From Simmondsia chinensis (taxonomy: Eukaryota; Streptophyta; Magnoliopsida; Caryophyllales; Simmondsiaceae), in NCBI GenBank assembly GCA_018398585.1, contig JAGTTD010000014.1, forward strand, positions 18,723,387-18,787,386: a DNA stretch of 64,000 bases. The letters are read 5' to 3'. The notes under the pieces were generated by a model that was not told the origin of the DNA, did no database searches, and saw nothing but the letters and a program-made list of their open reading frames with translations. Below, piece by piece: positions 43,193 through 55,513 of this stretch. The position numbers and the translations under genes were made by a program. The number at the start of each line of letters is the position of its first letter. The first letter of the stretch is position 1.

Positions 43193-46100
43193 TCAAGTGG
43201 TCTTGAATGTCTCGATTGCGTCCTTAAATTGCCATAAGTCCTCCTCCTTTTTCCACGTAGCTTCAGCATCTGATTGTCCTTGCCAACGCATCAAGTACTC
43301 CGTGTACCTCGGCACACCTCTGTGTCTCACGATTGTCTCAGCAAGTATCTCATCTATCTTGTTGTCAAACGAGGTCACGATTGCGGTAGGTGCACGGCTT
43401 GACTCATTCCGGCAAGGATCTTCCTCATCTTGATGATTAGGCTTCAAGAAGCTTACGTGAAAAACTGGATGAATCTTTAGTTTAAGTGGTAGCTCCACCC
43501 GATACGAAACCTTCCCAACCTTGGCAAGGATGGGAAAGGGTCCTTCATATCTGCGCACTAGGCCCTTGTGCACCTTGTGCAGGGCTTTGAATTGTTAGGG
43601 CAAAGTTTGATCATCACCAAGTCACCTACTTGAACCTCGAGCAGCCTCCTCTTCTTATCAGCCCATTTCTTCATTTTCCACTGCACCTTGTCCAAGTATG
43701 CTTTAGCAATGTCAAGTCTTTCATTCCACCCCTTTGTGGTTTGATAGGCAACGAGGTTGTCACTCGTGTACCCACAAGCAACGACTTAAGGTGTCAAGGG
43801 TTGCTGCCCCGTCACCAACTCAAATGGACTATGGCCTGTGGAGTCACTCCGCTTCAGGTTATATGAAAATTGAGCAACGTCTAGCAACCGTGTCCAGTCC
43901 CACTGCTTAGCACCCACATAGTGCCTTAGGTAAAGCTCTAGCAATGCATTCACCCTCTCGGTTTGCCCATCTGTTTGCAGGTGAAAGCTTGTAGAATAGT
44001 GAAGATTTGAGCCCATAAGTTTGAACAACTTAGCCCAAAACTTCCCAATGAATCTCGGGTCCCTGTCATTCACAATGCTCCATGGCAATCCCTAATACTT
44101 GACAACATGTTTGAAAAACAGACGCGCTGCCTCAGCCATGGTGCAATCTCTCGGTGCAGTAACAAAAGTCCCGTACTTAGAAAGTTTGTCCACCACCATC
44201 ATGATAGAACCACACCCCTCGGACTTCAGTAGGGCAGAAATAAAGTCCATAAAGATGCTCTCCTAAGGACGATCAAGAATAGGCAAAGGCTCTAGAAGTC
44301 CTGCGAGTGGCCTATGCTCCACCTTGTCTTGTTGACACACAAGACAAGTAGTCACAAAGGCCTCAACATCATCCCGCAATCGTGGCCAATAGTACAACTC
44401 CTTCACAAGTGCAACAGTTCTCTCTATCCCGGGATGTCTAGCCCATTGCCTGTCATGACATTCCCTCATCAAGTCACGTCTCAAACCTTCCCATCTTGAA
44501 ACATAAACCCGGTTGCCCACGGTGTACAATAGCCCATCAACTGTCCAGAACTTCCATGTCTTGCCTTCTGCAACAACCTTCAACAAATTCTGAGCTAGCG
44601 TGTCCCGTATCATGCGTTCGCAGACCCGGTCTCGAACATCCACGAGGACGGTGCTGATTCCCGCAAGCGCTGACTTGCGGCTTAGTGGCATCAACCACGA
44701 CATTCATCTTCCCCGATTTTTATTCTAGCCCATAGTCAAATTCTGCCAGAAAATCTTGCCACCGTGCTTGTTTAGGATTCAGCTTCTTCTGGTTTTGGAA
44801 GTAGCTTGTAGCAACATTGTCTGTCTTAATCACGAACCTCCCTCCAAGCAAGTAGTGATGCCACACCCTTAGACAATAGATAATGGCAGTCATTTCCTTG
44901 TCATGGGTTGCGTAGTGGCGCTCCTTGTCATTGAGTTTTCAAGACTCAAAGGCAGCGGGGTGCCTCTCTTGCATAAGCACTCTTCCAATAGCAAAATTAG
45001 ATGCATCGGTGTGCACCTCAAATGGTAGTCCAAAATCAGGCAAACACAGCATCAGTTCCTCTATGACAGCCCACTTTAACCCCTCAAAAGCATCTTGACA
45101 TGCCTCATCCGAATGCCACGATGTCTGTAACGGGTTAGTCAGTGGCATTGCCCTGGCTGAGTACCCCTGTATGAACCTCCGGTAGTACTTGACTAAGCCC
45201 AAAAATGACCTTAGCTCACTCACTCCCTTCGGTGCTTCCTAATCTTCACTGGCATGAACCTTTGATGGATCCATGCTAATCTTCTCGTGGCCAATACGGT
45301 GACCAAGGAAGGTCACGTCTTCTTGAGCAAACAAACATTTTTCCCTCTTCATTTAGAGCTGGTTGTCTTTTAAAGTCTGAAAAACCTGCTTTAAGTGCTC
45401 CACGTGTTCCTCCAACGTCTCACTGTACACCACGATGTCATCAAGGTATACCACCACGAACTTGTCCAAAAACGGCTTAAAGATCTTGTTTATAAGTGTG
45501 CAAAACATTGCAGGCGCATTTGTTAATCCAAACGGCATGGCAAGAAACTCATAGGAACCGTACTGAGTGACACACGTTGTCTTTGGTCCCCAGCAGTGAT
45601 CCGCACTTGCCAATACCCTGACCATAGATCCAGCTTTGAGAAATACTATGCCTAAATGATCAAGTAGGTTAGCCACCAACGGTATACGATACTTGTTCTT
45701 GACAATGACCTTGTTCAAGGCCCGGTAGTTAATGCACATACGCAGTGTCCCATCGTGCTTCTTCTGGAACAAGACAGGAGCACAAAACAGGGCCTTTGAA
45801 GGCCTCACGAACCCAGCATCCAACAAGTCCTTGAGCTGTCTGCGTAGCTCCTTAAGCTTGGGTGGGGCCATGTGGTAGTGACCCATGGCGGGTGGCCTAA
45901 CGCTTGGCTCCAACTCGATGCGATGATCAAACTCCCTCCTTGGAGGAAGTTGTTTTGGCAACTCTAATGGAATAACATCACAGAACTCATTTAACACCCC
46001 GCGCACTCCCTCAGGCACCTCCATAGGAACAGGGACCTTATCCTCCACTGAAGCGGCAATGAAAGTCTCATGCTTCTTATGGTCCCCTTTCTTGAACTGC

Positions 46101-46363
46101 ACGACCGAGAGCAACTTGGCCTCAACTTTCTCCCTTAGCAAAGGCACCGCATAGGTCTCCCGGTTCTGAGTGATCTCCATAACATTGTCTCGTGGAAAGG
46201 ACAAAGGCTTCACAGTATCTAGAAAATCCATCCGAAGCACCACCTTGAAGTCATCCATTGTCACCAGGGTCAAGTCCAAGGTGCTGTGCCGGTCCCCCAA
46301 CTGGACAGGCACGGCGGGCACCGCCCAAAGTATTGGTTTGGATGAAGAGTTAACGGTCTTCAT
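43193..46363 (-). pseudogene. Gypsy-3 RT-RNase H-integrase-chromodomain (broken)
   Basis: Read on the minus strand. The protease C-terminus and RT run to 45353 with an intact YLDD box ('VVVYLDDIVVYS', about 45447-45465) and '[15 protein letters not shown]'. Stops lie near 45353 and 45240. RNase H starts at 'HTDASNFAIGRVL' (about 45000), with a stop near 44940. The integrase HHCC finger is at 44263-44500 and the DDE core at 43786-44260 (stops near 44263 and 44090). After a shift near 43590 the C-terminus and chromodomain ('YLMRWQGQSDAEATWKKEE') end at 43193. There are at least five lesions. Confidence 0.88.
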
Positions 46364-46407
46364 CTAGTCCAACTCCTTAGCAAGCTCAAATTGAGCCGTG
46401 CTGCCTC

Positions 46408-47992
46408 TTATTCTGAAATGAAGTTATGCCTGCCCCGATGTCCACCAGTTCCTTTGTCCCAACCCCATTCAGTAAGGCGTTGACATGCATAAGTCCTTGT
46501 CTTAAGTGCGGTCCTAGTGCGTTGCCTTACACACCCTTTTGACCCGGTGCGCACATCTGCGCCTTGATAGGCCTGACCTGCACATCCATTCAAACCTCCC
46601 CGCGCACCTGCTCCTCGGTTCTCTGCGTCTGCGCACTCGTCTGGACCTCCATGCATACCTGCGCCTCAGTCCCCCGGGCTTGCGCACCCGGTGGGCTGTC
46701 ATGCGCAGCACTATGCCCATCTCCCTTGACATGCGCATCACCTCGGGCAGCTGTGCGCACCCCCTTGGACAATGTTCCAAGGATGCGCATGGCTTCCATA
46801 CCTGCGCCTTCAGCTTCCTGCTCCTAGGAAACCACTAGCACGTTCAAGGCCTTGCACCGAGGGCACTCCCTAACATAGTGAGGACCCTGCACAGAAAACA
46901 GTCTCGGGACTTAGCCTTGCCCTACTTGTCTTCGTGTTGCTCGCCCTTGTCCTTGTACGTATGGGTTTTGTGAGGCCTATCTCCCCCACCTTTCCCTTGT
47001 TCCCCTTGGTTTCCTTCTTCTTGGCAAAGTCCTTTTTGTACTCAATTAAGTCATCCGCCTCCGCAATGGCACCCGCAAGGTCTTGGACTCCCCTCCTTTT
47101 CAACTTCACTTCAGCCCATGATTGCATGCCATCCATGAAGTACACAAGTTGGATAATCTCGGGCAAATATGAAACTTCAAGCATAAGGGATTGGAACTCG
47201 GTAACATAGTGCCGTATGGATCTGGTGTGCTTTAAACCACGAAGCCTCTTCATAGCTTGGCCCTCGGCATTCTCGGGAAAGAATTGCCTATTAAGGTCCT
47301 TGACAAACTCCTCCCATGTGTCCATGGTGCAAACCCCCTTGGCTATGTCCCCATGGTGCCTCCTCCACCAAAGCGCGGCATCCCCCTCCAAGTACATGGT
47401 AGCCATGCTGATTTTGAAAGCCTCGTCATTGATCCAAAGTTTCTTGAAATATCGTTCAAGGCACCACAAAAAGTAGTCAACCTCCTTTGCGTTGCACTTC
47501 CCCCGAACCTAGGTGGGTCCGGTACCTTGACCAGTGACACACCCCCAGTGCAACTGCCAAAGGCCCCTGCGAGTGCAGTCTTGCACAACACATTGTCAGC
47601 CTTCAGGATGTCAAGCTCCTCCCTGAGCCCGAACATTCAGATGTCAACTTGTCAAGCTGGTCCTCCACCGCAGCCTTGACAACGTTGACAGTGTCAAGGA
47701 TCTTGTCCTTTATCCCCGCGACGTTCTCCTCTAACGTCTCAAGGGTATCCAGCTGCTCATGGACCTCCCCCATGGCTAACACCAATCTCACAACCCTCGC
47801 ATCCAAGCTTGTAAGGGCCTCCCGTGGAACGGATGGGTCCTTAGTCTTCCTAGATTTCTTTACGCGTGTCTCAGGTCTCCCCCTTTGTGGCACCTCCGCA
47901 GCTTGTGATGTGCTCACGTTTCCTTCTTCCATCACAATGCTCCTAGTTACACACGAAGCTCGCTCTGATACCACGTTATCACGGGATGACAC
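46408..47992 (-). pseudogene. Gypsy-3 gag-protease (broken)
   Basis: The minus-strand frame enters from within the LTR edge (47992). It shares 'STSQAAEVPQRGRPETRVKK' with Gypsy-2, then shifts near 47630 and again near 47500-47470. The gag core ('WCLERYFKKL', '[13 protein letters not shown]', 'NRQFFPENAE') is at 46870-47469 and breaks inside the zinc knuckle ('FCAGSSLC' then stop, 46870-46900). The protease active site near 46434-46442 reads D-I-G instead of D-T-G. The intervening linker (about 46500-46790) is a GC-rich repeat-like stretch, comparable to the Gln/Ala linker of Gypsy-2. Confidence 0.85.
47961..47973 (-). other. Gypsy-3 primer-binding site
   Basis: Complement of TGGTATCAGAGCG, 3 bases inside the 5' LTR. 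Confidence 0.88.
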
Positions 47993-48482
47993 TTGAACCT
48001 AGTCATGGCCCGCAATGCCACTTAACTTCACTCCGAAAGTCCCCCGTTAAGTCTGGTCCCGAAACCCCAAAGTGACCCGATGCAAAGTCAAGACAAATAA
48101 AGTGTTTTAAGTATTGGAAGAGAGGATAAAAGCACAAGTTCACAAAGTTAGAGAAAGGGAGAATGAGAAAGCGTATTTTGTGGATAATTTGGCAAATGCC
48201 ATTCCATTACTATTTATAGGCAAAGCAAGTACATGAGCTGTGTGGCTTTTCACATCAAGAAAATTCTAGAACTACAATTAATTACAACTCTTCCACTACT
48301 CTTAACTACCTCCTTAAGCAACCGTACATTAATTCCCACGGTTGCCCACCCTTCTACACTATTCTAGGTTATTCTAGATCCTTCTAGGCTATTCTAGACT
48401 CCTTTAGAATACACTAGTACATTGAAGTAAAAATACAAGAAAAAGAAAATTAAAGTACTACTAAAATAAGTGGCGGGTGACA
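47977..48482 (-). repeat. Gypsy-3 5' LTR
   Basis: 506 bp. On the plus strand it starts TATCACGGGATG and ends GGCGGGTGACA. Confidence 0.9.
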
Positions 48483-49439
48483 TTGTGTCATCTTCATATG
48501 ACTATCATTTGTGCTGATTCCATAAAAAATCCTATAGTTAACTTAGGCTCCTTATCTTGACAGAAAACTTCTTCCCTCTCAATTTTATTGTTTCTTTCTA
48601 TATAACATTTAGTAACGGCCATAAATACAGAAAAAGTTTTCTTCCATAGTTTTACGGGGCAGTTAATTTCCCTTCAATAAAAAGAGAAAATCCCTCACAA
48701 AGTAAATATGTTCCATCATAATTTCACGTCATACTTTACTTCAACCTCAACTTGATCAATCCTAATTATAGGAGGTGTACTTGAGTTGAGCTAAACTCAA
48801 GTTTGACTAGTCATAGCTCAAACTCTGTTTGGCTCTATTGAGCTTAAACCCAGCTTGAAAATTTTCAAACTAAGTATGCAATAATTAGGGTCTTAAACTC
48901 ACTCTAGACTAATGAGCAAAAAAAAAAAAAAAAACTCATTCTAGACTTAGACTCAGACTTTAATCACTTAGGCTCAAACTTAGCTTAATTGAATATACTT
49001 AAATTAATAAATTATATTAGGATAAGCTTGAGTATACCGGCTTATGAGCTTGAGTTTCATTAGGCTCAAGTTTGACTAGATAAGCTAAATGAGCCGAATT
49101 GACTTAACTAAAGCTCAAAATAAGCCGATCTTTACACCCCTAAGCATAAATCTTATATAAATTTAGAACAAAATTATTTTCTTTAATTTAAAAAGTAAAT
49201 ATTTTATAACATAATAATTTAATTGAGGATATTTTTGTAAAGAATATTGTTTCCCAAAAAAAAGAAAAAAAACATTTTTTGTTAAACAAAACAGGGCCGT
49301 GCAAAATTCACTTCATTCCATCATGAGCTTTACACTTGTCTTAGTTTTATTACTAGACGAAGGTCGCAGTAAGCCTCCGCGGCAGATAACAATTTAAAGG
49401 TTGAGTATGACAAATGTAGCAAAATAAAAGCGTATAAAA
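48483..49439. other. AT-rich spacer with a possible hAT-like MITE
   Basis: No gene. The part from about 48770 to 49140 starts 'ggaggtgtac' and ends 'tttacacccc', an imperfect inverted pair. It is rich in 'gagct'/'agctc' words in both orientations. Flanks TAATTATA and TAAGCATA match 6/8, so a hAT-type MITE is possible but weak. Confidence 0.4.
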
Positions 49440-49873
49440 CCAAGGCATACTCTCAATCAATGGATCAAATTTGCATTTTGATGCTATGTCTAAACGTAGC
49501 AAACAAAGGTGGCATTGTATTTACTTGGAAGATGAATCTTTTAAATTATAGTGCATGGAAACACCTCGATAGATGTTCAATCCATAAATCTTGGAATCAA
49601 TTTTATCTCAAAGCAGTCATTCACAATGGATATTTTTTTTTTATTTCAGACCATTCTCCTATTTAGGTTAATACTGATCCGTTGAGTCAGAGGAAATCCT
49701 CTCCTTTCAAGTTTGATCCCTCACAGTGTTCTAATGATAAAGTTCGAGCCTTAGTCTACCCCTTTTGGAACCAATGTTTAGTTTTGTACAAAAACTCTGA
49801 GTTGTTAGAAGGGCCATTAGAGAGAAAAAAAAGGAACATACCCAGTGGGTCAAGGGCTCCCGCCTACGCAAGG

Positions 49874-49915
<42 letters not shown>

Positions 49916-50179
49916 TGTACACAGCCTTCCCCCCTTCAGGGTGTTAACCTGAAGAGAGGCTATTTCAGAAGGGCCATTAGAGAGATAATACATAATTCCA
50001 GAGCTCATCTTAGTACTAAGCTTAGGATAAATGCCAAAAAAAAAAAAGAAGCTCTTACAGGATGCTCTAGGCATAATCCATATCTCTTTGTAGAGAGGAA
50101 ACAACTTAATCATCTTATTAAGCAACAGGAGAATCTTCTTTTATATAGTAAGAAATATTGGGGCCAATTCTATCATAAG
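49440..50179 (+). pseudogene. LINE endonuclease C-terminus and pre-RT linker
   Basis: The frame from 49460 ends at TAG 49664, right after the conserved 'SDHSPI', and resumes in the same phase from 49682. A SINE-like insertion (49826-49966) breaks it. Beyond that, 'VERKQLNHLIKQQENLLLYS' (about 50090-50150) resembles the linker upstream of LINE RT. Confidence 0.8.
49826..49966 (-). mobile_element. Short SINE-like element with a 39-G run
   Basis: 141 bp flanked by a perfect 19-bp target duplication AGAAGGGCCATTAGAGAGA (49807-49825 and 49967-49985). It contains 'agggctcccgcc' and 'gatgtacacagccttcc' blocks shared with the insertion at 882-1351. The A-rich left end implies a T-rich 3' tail on the minus strand. 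The G-run (49876-49914) sits at a short G-tract of the other copy. Confidence 0.85.
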
Positions 50180-50762
50180 TGTAGAAAATTAAAACCAGGC
50201 AAGACAAGAACACATCAATTGAAATAATCAACACTTTTATTTGAATTGGATGATCAACCAAAGGAAAAAATGACACTTAAATAATAAACCTAAAGAAAAC
50301 CTAAAGACCTAACCTACACTTAGAAAATTAAGAGCTAGACAAAGCTCATCAATGGCAATTCATGGCCATGATGGTGGGTTACAATGGAAGAGTAGTAGAC
50401 GTACCACACTATTAAATTGATAGGAATATTCTATGTACAAATATACAAGATGTCTAAATACAAATACTAAACCTACACTTAAATAATAAACCTAAAGAAG
50501 ACCTAAAGACTTAACCTACACTTAGAAAATTAAGAGCTAGACAAAGCTCATCAATGGCAATTCATGGCCATGATGACCGATTACAATGGAAGAGGGAGGA
50601 GAAGCATTTGCTCATCAAAGCTCACCTACCACACTAGTAATGTCTACCTACCACACTATTAAATTGCTAGGAATATTCTATGTACAAATACACAAGATGT
50701 CCAAGTACAAATACTAATAAGTACATACATGTAAAATACAAAATTAATACTAATATTTAACA
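50180..50762 (-). repeat. Copia-2 3' LTR with internal tandem duplication
   Basis: 583 bp. Two consecutive copies of a roughly 203-bp block lie inside (about 50268-50470 and 50471-50690), both running from 'acctacacttaaataataaa' or 'aaacctaaag' through 'ccacactattaaatt' to 'caaatacta'. This accounts exactly for the length difference from the 380-bp 5' LTR. Confidence 0.88.
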
Positions 50763-53700
50763 CTCCCCCTGAAGTTGGAGCATGAAGGTTTATCATGCCC
50801 AACTGGCGAAGAAGAGCTAAATAGCTAGAGCTCGCCAAGGCTTTCGTGAAGACGTCGGCAATTTGATTCATGGATTGAATAAAGGAAGTAGCAATCTCCT
50901 TTGCAAGCAGCTTTTCTCGAACAAAATGATAGTCAATCTCGATGTACTTCGTTCTTTCATGAAAAGGGGGATTAGATGCTATATGAAGAGCTACTTGATT
51001 TTCATAAAACAACATAGTAGGATCGCTCATAGCAACTAATAAATCTAATAGTAATCGTCTCAACCAAATAATCTCACTCGTGGTGGTAGCCATAGAACGA
51101 TATTCCACTTCAGCTAAAGAACGAAAAACGATAGTTTGCTTCTTAGATCACCATGAAATCGATGCCTCCCCTAAAAATACAACATAACCTGTGGTTGATC
51201 GTCTAATGGTAGGACACCCGGCCCAATTAGTATCACAAAAATCGCGAAGCTTCAAATCACTATCAGAAGGAAAAAACACTCCTTGACCAAGAGTGCCCTT
51301 TAAATAATGAAGAATCCTCATAATAGCCTCAAAGTGAGGTTGACGAGGATCATGCATGAATTGACTCAAGATACGAACAACATAACAAATATCTAGTTGA
51401 GTAATAATGAGATACAATAATCTACCAACCAACCACCTATACTGACCCGGGTTTGCAAAAACTTCACTTACTCCATCGGCCAATCCATGATTGCGAATGA
51501 TAGGAGTGAAAACTAGTTTAGCTCATAAGATTCTTACTTCGTTAAGGATATTCAAAAAAATAATTTCGTTGATTTAACATGACCCCTTTTGATGATCGTG
51601 CCGCTTCTATTCCCAAAAAATATTTCACTGCCCCTAAATCTTTAATTCCAAATGAAGTGTTCAAAATCACTTTCACTTTAGAAAGCTGTTCCTTGTTATT
51701 ACCGGTAATAATAGCATCATCCACATATATCAGAATTGCCGTAAGAACCTCACTGTGGAAATAGGTAAAAAGCGAGTAGTCTGATTTGGATTGACAAAAG
51801 CTGATGTTGATTAGCGTAGAGATGAATTTCTTATTCCAATTACGAGATGCTGGTTTTAAACCATAGAGAGATTTACAAAGACGACACACTTTGCCTTCAT
51901 TTTTCCATTCAAAGCCTAAAGGAAGTTTCATATATACTTCCTCATCTAGATCTCCATGTAAAAATGCATTATTAACATCCCATTGGTGAATTATCCAATT
52001 TCTAGCCGCAAAAATAGCTAGAACACAACGAACGGTGACCAATTTAGCAACAAGATTTTCCCGTCAGACTTGTATTTCACCTTGTACACCCATTTGGAAT
52101 TCTCATCTGGTAACTTCTCTAATGTCCATCTTTTGTTTTGTTCTAAAGCTTGAATCTCTTTCTCCATAGCATCTCTCCAATGTTTGTACTGTACGGCCTT
52201 TTGAAAATTTTTTGGTTCATCACAAGAAGTGATGGCATTTAATACAATCATGTGAGTGTTAGAAACAAAATTTGAAATGGAACAGAGAATACCGGAATCA
52301 ACTGATGGATCGATGGTAGGGGGATGGGCTATTGATGATGGAAGATAACAAATATAATCTTGATATTTGACGGGCACTGAACGTATACGACCACTTTTTC
52401 TTATCATAATCTCGGAACCGGGCTTGGGACTGGACTGCCCTACCTCAATCGGACCCGAGTCATCTGAATTTGTACCGACCAACTCACTGCTAGTCGGTTC
52501 TGTTGGACCGACCGGTTCAGCTTGTAGTGGACTTGCCGGTTCGGTCACTGCCGGGAGAACCGAATCTATAGGAACCAGTTCTTCGTCATGTATAAAATCA
52601 GTAGGCATCTCTTTATTTGATTCATCAATGTGACTTGTTTCGTTTTCACTTGTCGTTAGAAAGGGAAAAACTTCCTCGTAAAACCGCACATCTCTAGACA
52701 TGACAATTTTGTTATCCTTAAGACTATAAATCTTATATCCCTTTTGCCCATGGGAATACCCAATAAGTATACCCAAAGAAGCTCGACTTTTAAATTTATC
52801 ACTAGCCTTGGTGTAGTAATAACATTGACAACCAAAAACCCACAAATGTTCATATATAGGCATTTTTTGCATCAAAAATTTCATATGGACTTTTATTTTT
52901 CAGCAAAATAGAGGGAATAGTGTTGATTAGATAAGTTACCATTAAGACACACTCACCCCAAAATTTCTTAAGTAACCGGCTTGAAGATGAAGTGCACGTG
53001 CTACCTCGAGTAAATGCCTGTGTTTGCGTTGAATCACTCCGTTTTGTTGTAGTGTTTTAGTTAAAGATATTTGCGTATCAATCCCATGTTGAGCGTAAAA
53101 CTCTAACAATGGCCCATACTTGAACTCTTGCCCGTTATCACTTCTGACTTATTTCACCAGAAAACCAAACTGAGTTCTAACCATACGACAAAAATCCATA
53201 AGAATTTTGTGAGTTTCAGATTTTTCCTTCATCAAAAACAACCACGTACAATGACTAAAATCATCAACTATTGTGAGAAAATAATGACCTCCGGTCAATG
53301 ACTCAATTCGATAGGGTCTCCAAATATCACAATGTATAATCTCAAAATGAACACGAGTTCTTATAACTAATAAAGGAAATGGTAAAAGTGCCAGCTTGGC
53401 ACGATGACAAGTATCACAAATAAATCTATTTTCTCAACATTGAAATGGGGAAAAATAAGCAATTCTAGAAAGTGGAACATGGCCTAAACGGTGATGCCAC
53501 AAAACAGTCTTCCTTTTATTCTAAACTGAGAAAGCGATGAAAGGCACTAATTGCGTTGTTAAGAGGTATAGCCCATCTTTTTTACCTACCCACTCCAATT
53601 AGCTTCCTTGAGCATAGGTCTTGAATGTAACCAAAATCGGTATAAAAGGTTAACGCAAAATTCCCATTTTTGGTTAATTTACTCATGGGCATTAAAATTA

Positions 53701-54053
53701 TAATGAAAACCAGGCACACATAAAACATTACTAAGGATAAGGTCCTTTCAGATTTGCACTTTCCCCACATGAGTGACGGACAACTTTGACCCGTTAGGCA
53801 ATTTTACAAGTCCAACTAACTTATTTACAAAAACAACAAACATGACCCTCAATGAAGAAACCATATGATCTAAGGCACCCGTGTCAATAACCTGATCGAG
53901 TGATGAATATTTAACCTCATCTATGAGATTTATACTAGGAGACCCTATACCGAGACCAAGTAATGCAACGAGTTGCTGATACTGACATGCGGTGACACCC
54001 GCTATCGGGTTGTCGGTAGCAGAGGTTTCGGCTAGTCGGGTAGCTGCATCCAC
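50659..54053 (-). pseudogene. Copia-2 protease-integrase-RT-RNase H (broken)
   Basis: The minus-strand protease region ('DTGALDHMVSS', about 53850-53890) is at 53748-54053. Integrase (about 52900-53560) is heavily interrupted. The RT N-terminus lies in 52018-52884 (frameshift near 52040) and the RT core in 51542-52042, with 'DVNNAFLHGDLDEEVYMKLP', 'GLKPASRNWNKKF' and an intact YVDD (51716-51727). RNase H ('RRSTTGYVVFLGEASISW', then a TGA near 51145) continues in 50659-51108 to 'ADVFTKAL' and 'LHAPTSGG', next to the PPT. Confidence 0.88.
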
Positions 54054-54059
54054 CTTCGC

Positions 54060-54958
54060 TTGAATTCTTCACTCTCCAACTAGGAGGATAACCTATCAAC
54101 TCGAAACAACGCTCTTTGGTATGTCCATGTTTCTTACAATGGGTACATGTGAGACGATTAGTTCAACGAGAAGTATTGCCAGACGTGGGCACCACATAGC
54201 CGCGGTTGGTAACTTAGCTGCTAAAACCGCAGCTTTTCGGGGACACATTGGTCCTAGCTGCCCCAAGTTGTTGTTTCTCCTCCTGACATAAAATAGAATA
54301 TGCATTTCCAACTAAAGTTAAAAGCTTAGTATTTATCAATTGGAACCTAACAGTAGAAATGACACATCCAAGCCCATAAAAAAATGAAGCAGGCACCTCC
54401 ATGTCACGAATAGCTGCAAAAGCTTGGCCTGACCCACAAGTACAAGGGGAATTGCAACTAAAGTATAAAGTTCATCCCCCAAAGATCTCAGCTTGGTAAA
54501 ATAATCAAAAATTGACATATTAGCTTGCTTTAATTGTGAAATCTCACACTTAATTTCATAAACGCGAAGAAAATTTCCTTGTGAAAAGCATTCTTTTGGA
54601 TCCAACCAAATATCCCAGGAGGCTTCAAAGTACGCAATACTATAATTAATTTCCTTTGAAACCATATTTGTGAGCCAAGAGGAGACTATTGAATCACAGG
54701 CACTCTAATTTTCGAAATCTGAAGAATCTTCATCCAATTCAACAACAATTCCATCCAAAAATCTAATTTTATGTTTTTCCTCAAACACTCTATAAATTGC
54801 GCATCTCTGCGCTGGAAAATTAGGCCCGGATAAAATATCTTAACAAACATAAGCCCCAGATGATATGAGGTGTGAATATAGTAAGGAGAACTAGGGTTTG
54901 GAACTCCCCTTGAATTGATGATCGGTGCCTCAATTTGATTAGAATTCTCTCCCAACAT
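54060..54958 (-). pseudogene. Copia-2 gag (broken)
   Basis: The minus-strand N-terminus has the 'NPSSPYYIHTSYHLGL' motif of plant Copia gag (54680-54958), followed by a stop or shift. The UBN2-like part ('DIWLDPKECFSQGN', 'EISQLKQANMSIFDYFTKLRSLGDEL') is at 54336-54665. Below 54336 a Ser/Thr/Lys-rich stretch with a degraded zinc knuckle ('CTHCKKHGHT'-like, about 54110-54150) follows in broken frames. Confidence 0.82.
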
Positions 54959-55133
54959 TATGAAAGAAAATCAACAAAATAACACAAATTAAGAACAAGT
55001 AAATATGCAAGAGGAAGCTCACAAGAGCCGAGAGACTCGGCTGTAGTAAGAAGACGATCGGGACAGATGTTGAGAGGCTCGTCTGCAGCAAGAGGATGAT
55101 CAGGATTGTAGGATCAAGCCCACTCTAATACCA

Positions 55134-55513
55134 TGTAGAAAATTAAAATTAGACAAAACAAGAACACATCAATTAGAATAATTAACACTTTTACTTGAAT
55201 TGGATGATCAACCAAAGGAAAAATGACACTTAAATAATAAACTTAAAGAAGACCTAAAGACCTAACCTACACTTAGAAAATTAGGAGCTAGACAAAGCTC
55301 ATCAATGGCCATTCAGGGGCATGATGGTTGATTACAATGGAAGAGGGAGGAGAAGCATTTCCACATCAAAGCTCACATACCACACTAGTAATGTCTATCT
55401 ACCACACTATTAAAGTGCTAGGAATATTCTATGTACAAGTACACAAGATGCCTATGTACAAGTACTAATAATTACATATATGTAAAAAACAAAATTAATA
55501 CTAATATTTAACA
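55134..55513 (-). repeat. Copia-2 5' LTR
   Basis: 380 bp. On the plus strand it starts TGTAGAAAATTAAAATTAG and ends ATATTTAACA. Confidence 0.9.

Larger units (their letters stand above)
42650..48482 (-). mobile_element. Gypsy-3: minus-strand Ty3/Gypsy chromovirus, decayed
   Basis: 5,833 bp. LTRs at 42650-43155 (3') and 47977-48482 (5'), both exactly 506 bp. On the minus strand they run TGTCACCCGCC...CCTGTGACA (3' copy) or CCCGTGATA (5' copy). The PBS complement is at 47961-47973 and the PPT complement CTCTCCCCCACCC at 43156-43168. The flanking 5-mers (CTTCT and TTGTG) do not match, so no TSD is seen. Gag, RT and chromodomain are close relatives of Gypsy-2, and the PPT is identical over 12 bases. 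Confidence 0.9.
50180..55513 (-). mobile_element. Copia-2: minus-strand Ty1/Copia element inserted in the LINE
   Basis: 5,334 bp with a perfect TSD ATAAG (50175-50179 and 55514-55518). The 5' LTR is 55134-55513 (380 bp) and the 3' LTR 50180-50762 (583 bp, with a 203-bp internal duplication). On the minus strand the LTR runs TGTTAAATATT...TTTTCTACA. The PBS complement (TGGTATTAGAGTG, one C-to-T change) abuts the 5' LTR at 55121-55133. The PPT complement is at 50763-50778. Confidence 0.92.

Noticed and set aside
46539..46838. Plus-strand frames opposite the Gypsy-3 linker
   Set aside because: Antisense shadows of the GC-rich gag-protease linker.
50268..50700. CRISPR-like or satellite array
   Set aside because: Only two long units, confined to one LTR of Copia-2; a simple tandem duplication.
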